NCBI RefSeq assembly: GCF_037027445.1
Contig: NZ_JBANDL010000002.1
Location: 2,418,001-2,482,000, forward strand
Length of the DNA stretch: 64,000 nucleotides
Direction of reading: 5' to 3'
DNA from: Lysobacter firmicutimachus
GTDB lineage: Bacteria > Pseudomonadota > Gammaproteobacteria > Xanthomonadales > Xanthomonadaceae
Shown here: positions 18,601 to 26,913 of the stretch, piece by piece
How the letters are laid out: each line of letters opens with the position of its first letter
How positions within the stretch are numbered: the stretch's first letter is position 1
Notes under the pieces: model-generated
Told to the model about the DNA's origin: nothing
Seen by the model: only the letters and a program-made list of their open reading frames with translations
Database searches by the model: none
Position numbers and translations under genes: made by a program

Positions 18601-21489
18601 ATGAGCCATTCCACCTTGCGACGCAGCGCGCTGACCGGCGCCTTGCTGTCGATCCTGTTTGCGCCCGTCGTCGCCCAAGCCCAGACGGGCGAGGCGGCCG
18701 CGACCGGCGCCGAGGCCGGCGCGCAAGCCGGCAAGCCTACCGAAATCGACAAGGTCACCGTGACCGGCTCGCGCATCAAGCGCGCCGAGATCGAAGGTCC
18801 GGCGCCGGTGTTCACCATCACCGCCGCGCAGATCGAGAAGGAAGGCTTCACCACCGTCTACGACGCGCTGACCACGCTGACCGAAGCGATGGGCACGGTC
18901 GAATCCGACATCGCCTGGGGCCAGCACACCGTCAACGCCAGCCCGCTCAACCTGCGCAACATGGGCCCGGGCCGCAGTTTGCTGCTGATCAACGGCCGCC
19001 GCGTGGTCGACTACCCGCTGCCGTACCAGGGCAAGAGCAACTTCGCCAACTACAACAACATCCCGACCGCGATCGTCGAGCGGATCGAAGTGCTGGCCAG
19101 CGGCGCTTCGGCCATCTACGGCTCCGACGCGGTCGCGGGCGTGATCAACGTGATCCTCAAGAAGGAATTCCAGGGCGACCAGGTCAAGTTGCGCGGCGGC
19201 ACCTCGACCCGCGGCGGCCGCGATCAGATGGACCTGTCCTGGGCCGGCGGCCGCAGCGGCGACAACTGGAACGTGACCTACGCGCTGCAGTGGTTCCATC
19301 GCGAGGCGCTGCCGGCCGGCGAACGTCCGTTCATGGATTCGGATTTCGACGCACCGCCGCAGTCGCTGAACCCACAGGACCGCAAGGTCGGCATCCTGCC
19401 CTCGGTCGGCATCCGCATGTTCAACGCCGGCACCGGCCTGCGCATGATGCCGCCGCCGGGCGCCTGCGATCAGTACGGCAACGAGTTCTTCCTGCAGAAC
19501 CGCCGAACCTACAACCGCAACACCAACCGCATCAGCGACACCGGCTGGCAGTGCGGCCAGCTCGCGGCCTACCAGCACTGGACCCTGCGCAACGGCAGCG
19601 ACGACAAGTCCGGCTACGTCTACGGCAACTACGACTTCGAAAACGGCATGCAGGGCTGGGCCAGCCTCGGCGTGTGGAGCTCGCGCGGCGAGAACATGAC
19701 CTTCATGCCGGCGTGGAGCTCCAACGGCACCTACCGCGATGTCGGCCTCAACGCCAACCTCGATCTGGTCAAGCGCTTCACCCCGCAGGAAATCGGCGGC
19801 GCCGAAGGCGGCTACACCCATTCCGACGAATTGTCCTGGGACGTGTCGGCCGGCCTGCGCGGCCAGTTCGGCGACCGCTTCGACTGGGATTTCAGCATCG
19901 GCCGCGCCGAGTACCGGGTCGACGAGAAATTCCCGGCGATCGTCTACGCCGACGCCGACCGCTACTTCCTCGGACCGAACCGCGACCGCCTGGATCAGGG
20001 CCGGTTCTGGAATCCGATCTCGCCGCAGGACTACGCCTCGATCTCGACCCGCGGAAAGAACCGCGCCGAATCCTGGCTGACCTCGGCCAACTTCATCGTC
20101 AGCGGCGACCTGTTCGAAGGCTGGGCCGGCCCGATCGGCTTCGCCGCGCAGTTGGAAGCGGCCAAGCAGGGCTACCGCCTGGCGCCCGATCCGAACACTC
20201 TCGGCGCCAACCCGAAGTACGACCAGACCGCCAACATCGACCTGGGCTCGGGCTCGCGCAACCACTATGCCGCCGGCGTCGAGTTCAAGATCCCGCTGCT
20301 GGAGTCGCTGACCGCCTCGCTGGCCGCGCGCTACGACAAGTACGACGCGGTCTCCGGCGACGCCGCCACGACCTACAACGCCGGCCTGGAATGGCGTCCG
20401 TTCAGCAACCTGCTGGTGCGCGGCACCTACGCCACCAGCTTCCGCGCGCCGGACATGCATTTCGTCTACGCGACCCCGAGCACCTCGGTGTCCGACCAGA
20501 CCGACTACCTGAACTGCCTGCGCGCGGGCCAGCAGGGCAACTGCACCTGGGACGCCGGCTTCAAGGTCGAAGACGCCGACATCTCGCGTCAGGGCACGCC
20601 CGACCTGAAGTACGAAACCGGCAACTCGTGGACCGCCGGCTTCGTCTGGGACATCGCCGAAGGCCTGTCGGTGTCGACCGACTATTGGCGGATCGAGCTG
20701 GAAGACGAAATCGACGACGTCGGAGCCAACGACGTGCTGCTCGACGAGGCCTACTGCCTGACCGGCAAGACGCCGACCGGCGAACCGCGCATCGGCGCGC
20801 CCAGCGCCGACCGCTGCAAGCTGCAGATCGGCCGCGTGACCCGCGCCGCCGATCCGGACGGTGCCGGCCCGCTGCTCGGCCAGGTCACCGAGATCCGCAC
20901 CGGACCGGTCAACCGCGCCGCGCGCAACGTCGAAGGCGTCGACGCTTCGTTGAAGTATCGCCTGCCGACCCAGCGCTGGGGCGATTTCACCTTCGGCCTG
21001 AACTACACCAACCTGCTCAAGCTCGAGACCCGGGCCGACGCCAGCGAGGAAATGCAGGACAAGCGCAACGACGAGCCGCGCAGCAAGTTCCGCGGCAGCG
21101 TCAACTGGCAGCGCGACAAGTGGAACGCGACCGTCTACGCCGACCGCGTGGGCAGCGTGCCGAGCGTGCGCTTCAACGGCTGCCTGCCGTTCGCCGACGG
21201 CTACGTGCCCAGCTCGGACAACTGCCTGGACAACGACGCCGGCAGCCCGACCTTCGGTCAGAGCACCAAGAAGTACTACGGCCGCGTCGGACCGGCGATC
21301 ACCTGGAACGTCAGCGCGGGCTACCAGCTGACCGAAAAGGCGCGCGTCAACGTCTACGTCAGCAATCTGTTCGACCGGGTCAACGAAGACAAGGACCCGT
21401 ACAAGAAGGACTTCGCCTTCATCGCCGACCGCATCTTCAGCCCGGTCGGCCGCGAGTTCGCGATCGAGTACGTGCTGGACTTCAACTGA
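18601..21489 (+). CDS. TonB-dependent outer-membrane receptor, glycan locus (copy 1)
   Basis: The 962-residue protein has an N-terminal signal peptide ending near AQAQT, a TonB-box region IDKVTVTGSRIKRAEI at about residues 49-64, a plug domain (with SIYGSDAVAGVINVILKK-type text around residue 180) and a 22-strand-barrel-like remainder ending in an aromatic-rich strand EYVLDFN. Such receptors import large ligands, here most likely oligosaccharides, using TonB energy. It is homologous to the receptor at 26914 and is followed by GH92 and GH20 genes on the same strand, so it probably heads their operon. The ATG at 18601 has a good ribosome site. The ligand (N-glycan fragments) is inferred from the neighbours. 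Confidence 0.93.
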   Translation: MSHSTLRRSALTGALLSILFAPVVAQAQTGEAAATGAEAGAQAGKPTEIDKVTVTGSRIKRAEIEGPAPVFTITAAQIEKEGFTTVYDALTTLTEAMGTVESDIAWGQHTVNASPLNLRNMGPGRSLLLINGRRVVDYPLPYQGKSNFANYNNIPTAIVERIEVLASGASAIYGSDAVAGVINVILKKEFQGDQVKLRGGTSTRGGRDQMDLSWAGGRSGDNWNVTYALQWFHREALPAGERPFMDSDFDAPPQSLNPQDRKVGILPSVGIRMFNAGTGLRMMPPPGACDQYGNEFFLQNRRTYNRNTNRISDTGWQCGQLAAYQHWTLRNGSDDKSGYVYGNYDFENGMQGWASLGVWSSRGENMTFMPAWSSNGTYRDVGLNANLDLVKRFTPQEIGGAEGGYTHSDELSWDVSAGLRGQFGDRFDWDFSIGRAEYRVDEKFPAIVYADADRYFLGPNRDRLDQGRFWNPISPQDYASISTRGKNRAESWLTSANFIVSGDLFEGWAGPIGFAAQLEAAKQGYRLAPDPNTLGANPKYDQTANIDLGSGSRNHYAAGVEFKIPLLESLTASLAARYDKYDAVSGDAATTYNAGLEWRPFSNLLVRGTYATSFRAPDMHFVYATPSTSVSDQTDYLNCLRAGQQGNCTWDAGFKVEDADISRQGTPDLKYETGNSWTAGFVWDIAEGLSVSTDYWRIELEDEIDDVGANDVLLDEAYCLTGKTPTGEPRIGAPSADRCKLQIGRVTRAADPDGAGPLLGQVTEIRTGPVNRAARNVEGVDASLKYRLPTQRWGDFTFGLNYTNLLKLETRADASEEMQDKRNDEPRSKFRGSVNWQRDKWNATVYADRVGSVPSVRFNGCLPFADGYVPSSDNCLDNDAGSPTFGQSTKKYYGRVGPAITWNVSAGYQLTEKARVNVYVSNLFDRVNEDKDPYKKDFAFIADRIFSPVGREFAIEYVLDFN

Positions 21490-21587
21490 TGCGCTAATGC
21501 CCGTCGCGGTGGCCCTGCGGGGCCGTCGCGGCGGATTCCTCCTATTTTCCAACCGATGTTTCCAAGCGACGGCAGGGCGCAACCACG

Positions 21588-24101
21588 ATGACTCGTACTC
21601 CGGTGAGGCAAGGGCAGGCTTCGATCTTCGGCAACGGCGCGGCGACGCGGCGCAGCGGCGGAAACGGCAAGGCCTGGCTGACCGGAGCGACCGCCTTGTC
21701 CCTGGCCCTGGTCAGCGCGCTGGCCGTTGCGGCCGCGCCGGCGACCGAGCGAGCGGCCGACCCGGCGGCGGAGGTCAACACCTTCATCGGCAGCAAGGAC
21801 GACGGCAACACCTTCCCCGGCGCGTCGGCGCCGTTCGGCCTGATCCAGGTCAGCCCGATCGGCGATCACTACAGCGGCTGGCGCTATGACGATCCCAAGA
21901 TCCGCGGCTTCGGCCATTCCTTCCTGTCCGGCGCCGGTTGCTGGGAGCAGGGCGGCCAGTTGTCGGTGCTGCCGACCACCGGCGCGATCGGCCCGGGCCA
22001 GCGTTTCGACACCAAGAATCCCAAGGCCTTCGATCACAAGGCCTATGCCTCGACCTACACCCACGATGGCGAAGTCGGCCAGGCCGGCTATTACAAGGTG
22101 CGCCTGACCGGCGAAGCGGCCGGCCCGATCGACGCCGAAGCCACCGCACTGACCCGCGCCGCGGCCGAGCGCTACACCTTCCCGGCCGGCGCCGCGCAGG
22201 GCACGATCCTGGTCAACACCGGCCAGGCCAACGAACGCCATCTGGTGGTCGGCAGCAATATCGAGGTGGTCGGCGACCGCGCCGTGGAAGGCAAGATCGT
22301 CACCAAGAGCTTCTGCGGCGGGCAGCAGTACACGACCTGGTTCCGGATGGAATTCGACCGGGCCTTCGCCAGCCATGGCGTGTGGGACGAAACCGGCGGC
22401 CATCCCGGCGGGCGGGCGAGCATGCAGGGCGACACCCGCCCGCACGGCGCCTGGTTCACCTTCGACACCGCCAAGGGCAAGTCGGTGACCGCGCTGAGCG
22501 CGATCTCGCACGTCGACATCGAAGGCGCGCGCCGCAATCTGCGCGACGAGGCCAGCCGCGACGGCAAGCCGTTGAGCTTCGAGGCGATGCGCAAGCAGTC
22601 CCAGGACGCCTGGCGCCAGGAGCTGAACTCGGTGCGCGTCAAGGGCGGCAGCGGCGACGACCGCACCGTGTTCTACACCGCGTTGTATCACTCGCTGCTG
22701 CAGCCGCTGACCGGCAGCGACAGCGACGGCCGCTATCGCGGATACGACACCGAAATCCACAAGGCCGAGGGCTGGACGTACTACGAGTACTTCTCGTTGT
22801 GGGACACCTACCGCTCGCAGAATCAGTTGCTGGCGATGCTGCGGCCGCAGCGGGCGCGCGACATCGCCCAGTCGGTGCTGAAGATCCACGAGCAGAACGG
22901 CTGGCTGCCGCGCTGGGGCTACGCCAACTACGACAGCAACGTCATGACCGGCGATCCGGCGACCCCGTTCCTGGTCGATCTGTGGCGTTTCGGCGCGCTC
23001 GAAGGCCGCGAGCAGCAGGCCTACGCGGCGCTGCGCGAGAACGCCTACGGCCTGCCGCCGGCGCTGGTGCGCAGCCAGGGCCGCGCCGGCAACCCGAGTT
23101 ACCTGAGCCGCGGCTTCGTCCAGTACGACCGCGCTTTCCCGGCCAAGAGCATGGACGTGGACCCGCATCACGGCGGCTCCTCGACCCTGGAATACGCGCT
23201 GGCCGATTGCTCGCTGGCGCAGATGGCGCAGGCGCTGGGCAAAGACCAGGATGCGGCGACGTTGCGCGAGCGCGGCCGCAACTGGCGCAAGGTCTGGGAC
23301 GCCGACGCCGCCGATCCGGAGCTGGGTTTCCGCGGCTTCCCGCGTCCGCGCCTGGACGACGGCCGGTTCTATGTCGAGGCCGACGGCGGTTACAGCCCGC
23401 GTTCGCACCACGGCTTCCATGAAGGCACCGCCTGGCAGTACCAGTGGCTGGTGCAGCAGGACGTCAGCGGCCTGGTCGAGGCCATGGGCGGCGCCGAGCA
23501 GACCGGCAAGCGCCTGGATGCGTTCTTCGCCTACGACCAGCTGTTGGCCGACCCGCTCAACGCGGCGCGCAAGCAGTGGGTGGTCGGGCCGTACAGCTAC
23601 TACAACCAGTACCGCTACAACCCGAACAACGAACCCGATCTGCACAGCCCGTGGATGTACACGCTGATCGGCCAGCCGTGGAAGACCGCGACCGTGCTGC
23701 GTTCGGCCCAGGCGCTGTTCACCAACGCACCCAACGGCGTCACCGGCAACGACGACCTCGGCACCATGTCGGCCTGGTATCTGTTCAGCGCGATCGGCCT
23801 GTACCCGGCGGTGCCGGGCACCGGCGAGTTGCTGCTGCACACGCCGCGCTTCGAACAGGTCGAACTCGACCTGGGCAACGGCAAGACCCTGCGCATCGAA
23901 GCGCCCGGCGCCGACGGCCGCCGCGTGCAGTACGTGCAAGGCGCCGAGTTCGAGGGCAAGGCCCAGGACAAGGTGTGGCTGGACTGGAGCGCGCTGCGCA
24001 ACGGCGGCACCCTGCGTTTCGATCTCGGCACCCAGCCCGCGCCGGCCTGGGGCACCCAGGCCGCGGCGCTGCCGGCCTCAGCCTGCGCGGCATCGAACTG
24101 A
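21588..24101 (+). CDS. GH92 family alpha-mannosidase, exported
   Basis: The 837-residue enzyme belongs to glycoside hydrolase family 92, calcium-dependent exo-alpha-mannosidases that trim mannose from N-glycans. An N-terminal hydrophobic segment near residues 30-50 (LTGATALSLALVSALAVAAA) is the export signal. Family motifs are NTFIGSKDDGNTFPGASAPFG, GFGHSFLSGAGC, HHGGSSTLEYALAD, HEGTAWQY with the presumed acid Glu at residue 612, and GNDDLGTMSAW around residue 720 with the Asp residues of the base. The length suits the family plus signal. It lies 98 bp after the receptor stop; a GGCCC-TGCG-GGGCC hairpin in the gap could modulate the ratio of the two. Linkage specificity cannot be read from the sequence. 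Confidence 0.95.
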   Translation: MTRTPVRQGQASIFGNGAATRRSGGNGKAWLTGATALSLALVSALAVAAAPATERAADPAAEVNTFIGSKDDGNTFPGASAPFGLIQVSPIGDHYSGWRYDDPKIRGFGHSFLSGAGCWEQGGQLSVLPTTGAIGPGQRFDTKNPKAFDHKAYASTYTHDGEVGQAGYYKVRLTGEAAGPIDAEATALTRAAAERYTFPAGAAQGTILVNTGQANERHLVVGSNIEVVGDRAVEGKIVTKSFCGGQQYTTWFRMEFDRAFASHGVWDETGGHPGGRASMQGDTRPHGAWFTFDTAKGKSVTALSAISHVDIEGARRNLRDEASRDGKPLSFEAMRKQSQDAWRQELNSVRVKGGSGDDRTVFYTALYHSLLQPLTGSDSDGRYRGYDTEIHKAEGWTYYEYFSLWDTYRSQNQLLAMLRPQRARDIAQSVLKIHEQNGWLPRWGYANYDSNVMTGDPATPFLVDLWRFGALEGREQQAYAALRENAYGLPPALVRSQGRAGNPSYLSRGFVQYDRAFPAKSMDVDPHHGGSSTLEYALADCSLAQMAQALGKDQDAATLRERGRNWRKVWDADAADPELGFRGFPRPRLDDGRFYVEADGGYSPRSHHGFHEGTAWQYQWLVQQDVSGLVEAMGGAEQTGKRLDAFFAYDQLLADPLNAARKQWVVGPYSYYNQYRYNPNNEPDLHSPWMYTLIGQPWKTATVLRSAQALFTNAPNGVTGNDDLGTMSAWYLFSAIGLYPAVPGTGELLLHTPRFEQVELDLGNGKTLRIEAPGADGRRVQYVQGAEFEGKAQDKVWLDWSALRNGGTLRFDLGTQPAPAWGTQAAALPASACAASN

Positions 24102-24365
24102 GGCGATGAACGCGATGACCTCCCGGGCTGCCGCCGCCGTGTCGCGCCTTTCCTCTGCGCGAGACAGGCGCAGGCGCGCATCCCGACGCCGGGGCGATCG
24201 CAATGACGCGCTGAACCTTCAGGGACCCCGCTTGGGCGGGGGGGAGGCCTGGGAGGATGGTGCAGATCTGTCCGCGGGCGGTCATTTCCGCGAGCGAGGG
24301 AATCCGGGGTTTCAACGCGGCTTTGCTGCATTCCGCGGCATGCCCGCATGGCTCGAGGCCCGCTC

Positions 24366-26762
24366 ATGAAACGAACCTTGGCGAAACTGTCCCGTGCGCG
24401 CTTGCCTTGGTTGCTGTTCGGCTTGATCGGCACGGCGCTCGCTCCGGTTGCGAGCGCCGCCGACGGCGCCGCGCCGCATGCGCAGGCGTTGGAATTGGGG
24501 CCGGAATTGGTGCCGCGGCCGGCGCAGGTGCAGGCGGGCGAGGGCACGTTCACGCTCGATGCGGACACCACGATTTACGCCAACAATGCCGAAGCCCGCG
24601 CCGTCGCGCGCTTGTTGCGCGACGAACTCGCATCGCGCCAAGGCCTGAACCTGGCGGTGCGCGACGGCGCGCCCAAGCCGCGCAGGGGCGAGGACGAAGC
24701 TTCGGCCTATGTGCAGTTGGTCGCCGAGCCCGCGACCGGCGGCCGCGACGCGCGAGCCGACGAACGCTATCGGCTCGAGGTCACCGATCGCGGCATCCGC
24801 CTCGCCGGTCCGCCGGCGGGGCTGTTCTACGGCTATCAGACCCTGCGCCAGTTGTTGCCGGCCGCACGCCAGGCGGCGCCGCTGCGCCTGCGCTCGCTGA
24901 GCATCGACGATGCGCCGCGTTTCGCCTATCGCGGCATGCACCTGGACGTCGGCCGGCACCTGTACCCGGTCGCCTTCGTCAAGCGCTACATCGACCTGAT
25001 GGCGCAGTACAAACTCAACACCTTCCACTGGCACCTGACCGAGGACCAGGGCTGGCGGATCGAGATCAAGCGCTATCCGCGCCTGACCGGCGTCGGCGCG
25101 CAGCGCAAGGAGACCGTGCTCGGCCGCAACATCGATCCCTATGTCGGCGACGGCAAGCCCTACGGCGGCTTCTACACCCAGGACGAAGTGCGCGAGATCG
25201 TGGCCTACGCCCGCGAACGCCACATCGCGGTGATCCCGGAAATCGAGATGCCAGGGCATTCGCTGGCCGCCCTGGCGGCGTACCCCGAGCTGGCCTGCAC
25301 GCCGGGGCCGTTCGAGGTCGGCACCAACTGGGGCGTGTACGACGACATCTACTGTCCCAAGGAAGAGACCTTCCAGTTCCTGGAGAACGTGCTCGACGAA
25401 GTGGTCGCGCTGTTCCCGGCGCCGTATCTGCACATCGGCGGCGACGAAGCGCCGAAGACGCGCTGGAAGAGCAGCGAAGTCGCGCAGGCGGTGATGCGCC
25501 GCGAAGGCCTCAAGGACGAGCACGAACTGCAGAGCTATTTCATCCGCCGGATGGAGAAGTTCCTGCGCACCCGCGGCAAGCGCATCATCGGTTGGGACGA
25601 GATCCTCGAAGGCGGCTTGGCGCCCGACGCGACGGTCATGTCCTGGCGCGGCGAGGCCGGCGGGATAGCGGCGGCGCAGCAGGGCCACGACGTGATCATG
25701 ACCCCGACCCAGTGCTGCTACTTCGATTACGGCCAGGGGCCGTCGAAGTACGAGCAATGGAACCTCGGCGGCGAACTGACCCTGTCCCGGGTCTACGGCT
25801 ACGACCCGGTACCGGCGGCGCTGAACCCCGAGCAGGCGCGGCATGTGCTCGGCGTGCAGGGCAATGTCTGGACCGAGCACCTCAAGACCGAGGCGATGGT
25901 CGAGTACATGGTGTTTCCGCGCCTGCCGGCCTTGGCCGAGGTCGGCTGGACGCCGCAGGCCGAGCGCGACTACGCCGATTTCGAGCGGCGCCTGCGCGGG
26001 CAGTTTCCGCACCTGGACCGGCAGGGCGTCGGCTATCGCATTCCGGCGCCGCATGGCCTGGCCGACGTGATGCGGGTGCAGGAAGCGGGCGAGGGCGACG
26101 AATACCGGCACCGTTTCGCGCTGGTTCCGGCGGTGCCGGGCGCGAAGATCCGCTACACCCTCGACGGCAGCGAGCCGGACGCGCGATCGGCGCTCATCGA
26201 CGGACCGCTCGAGGTCGTCGTCGCGCTCGGCCAGAGCCGTACTTTGCGCACCGTCACCGAACTCGCCGACGGCCGCCGCAGTGGGGTGCATGAGGCGGTG
26301 CTGCGTTATCGAGGGTATCTGCCGGCGTCCGTGCCGCCGCGGCCCTCCCGCGTGGGCCTGGGCTATCGCTTGTACGAAGGCAGTTACGCTTCGCTGGACG
26401 AGTTCGCCCGTGCCGGCGAGCCGTCGAAGCAGGGCGCCGCGACTTCGCTGGACGTCGAAGGCTACGGCTTGCTGCGTCGCTACGGCCTGCGCTTCGACGG
26501 CTATGTCGAAGCGCAGGCGGACGGGGTGTACCGCTTCGCCTTGCAAGGCGACGACCGTTCGGCCTTGTACGTGGACGGAGAACCGGTGATCCGCAACGAC
26601 AGCTACGACCAGACCTTGCACGCGCAGGTGCCGCTCAAACGCGGCTGGCATCGCCTGCGCCTGGATTGGTACCAGCGCGACGGCGGGCGCGGTCTGCGCC
26701 TGCAGTGGGCTGCGCCGGGCGCGCCGTTGCGCGATCTGGATGCGCAGGCCGCGCGCCACTGA
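24366..26762 (+). CDS. GH20 beta-N-acetylhexosaminidase with C-terminal PA14-like domain
   Basis: The 798-residue enzyme removes terminal beta-linked GlcNAc/GalNAc. A signal peptide ends around residue 35 (VASAAD). An alpha/beta GH20b domain precedes the catalytic barrel, which shows YRGMHLDVGRHLYP, FHWHLTEDQGWRIEIK and the catalytic Asp-Glu pair in HIGGDEAPK (D360-E361), followed by VQGNVWTE. The last ~130 residues, with YRFALQGDDRSALYVDGE, resemble a PA14 carbohydrate-binding domain. I chose the ATG at 24366 over 24348 because it gives a standard Lys/Arg-containing signal start. The 264 bp before it carry no gene. It ends 20 bp before the operator of the second receptor gene. Confidence 0.94.
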   Translation: MKRTLAKLSRARLPWLLFGLIGTALAPVASAADGAAPHAQALELGPELVPRPAQVQAGEGTFTLDADTTIYANNAEARAVARLLRDELASRQGLNLAVRDGAPKPRRGEDEASAYVQLVAEPATGGRDARADERYRLEVTDRGIRLAGPPAGLFYGYQTLRQLLPAARQAAPLRLRSLSIDDAPRFAYRGMHLDVGRHLYPVAFVKRYIDLMAQYKLNTFHWHLTEDQGWRIEIKRYPRLTGVGAQRKETVLGRNIDPYVGDGKPYGGFYTQDEVREIVAYARERHIAVIPEIEMPGHSLAALAAYPELACTPGPFEVGTNWGVYDDIYCPKEETFQFLENVLDEVVALFPAPYLHIGGDEAPKTRWKSSEVAQAVMRREGLKDEHELQSYFIRRMEKFLRTRGKRIIGWDEILEGGLAPDATVMSWRGEAGGIAAAQQGHDVIMTPTQCCYFDYGQGPSKYEQWNLGGELTLSRVYGYDPVPAALNPEQARHVLGVQGNVWTEHLKTEAMVEYMVFPRLPALAEVGWTPQAERDYADFERRLRGQFPHLDRQGVGYRIPAPHGLADVMRVQEAGEGDEYRHRFALVPAVPGAKIRYTLDGSEPDARSALIDGPLEVVVALGQSRTLRTVTELADGRRSGVHEAVLRYRGYLPASVPPRPSRVGLGYRLYEGSYASLDEFARAGEPSKQGAATSLDVEGYGLLRRYGLRFDGYVEAQADGVYRFALQGDDRSALYVDGEPVIRNDSYDQTLHAQVPLKRGWHRLRLDWYQRDGGRGLRLQWAAPGAPLRDLDAQAARH

Positions 26763-26782
26763 AGTTTTTTTTCGACAGAAAG

Positions 26783-26798
26783 TTTAGATCGATCCAAA
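26783..26798 (+). promoter_or_regulatory. putative operator, copy 3 (TTTAGATCGATCCAAA)
   Basis: This is the best copy of the motif: 14 of 16 positions are symmetric around the central CG. It lies between the GH20 stop and the second receptor gene, 115 bp ahead of the chosen GTG. This third match in front of a paralogous receptor suggests that a single regulator controls both transcription units. Confidence 0.6.
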
Positions 26799-26913
26799 GA
26801 TGCCGGCGACAGAACCGGCACCGACACGCCACGAACCGCCGCTGCAGACCGCAACAGACCACACGAACGCAACCTTGGCCGAAGCCCGGCCGCGATTTGG
26901 GAGGGGTAAGCAG

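Noticed and set aside
18523..21582. 1019-codon minus-strand open frame opposite the first TonB receptor
   Set aside because: It is an antisense shadow rich in Val/Gly/Ala; the plus frame has clear receptor motifs.
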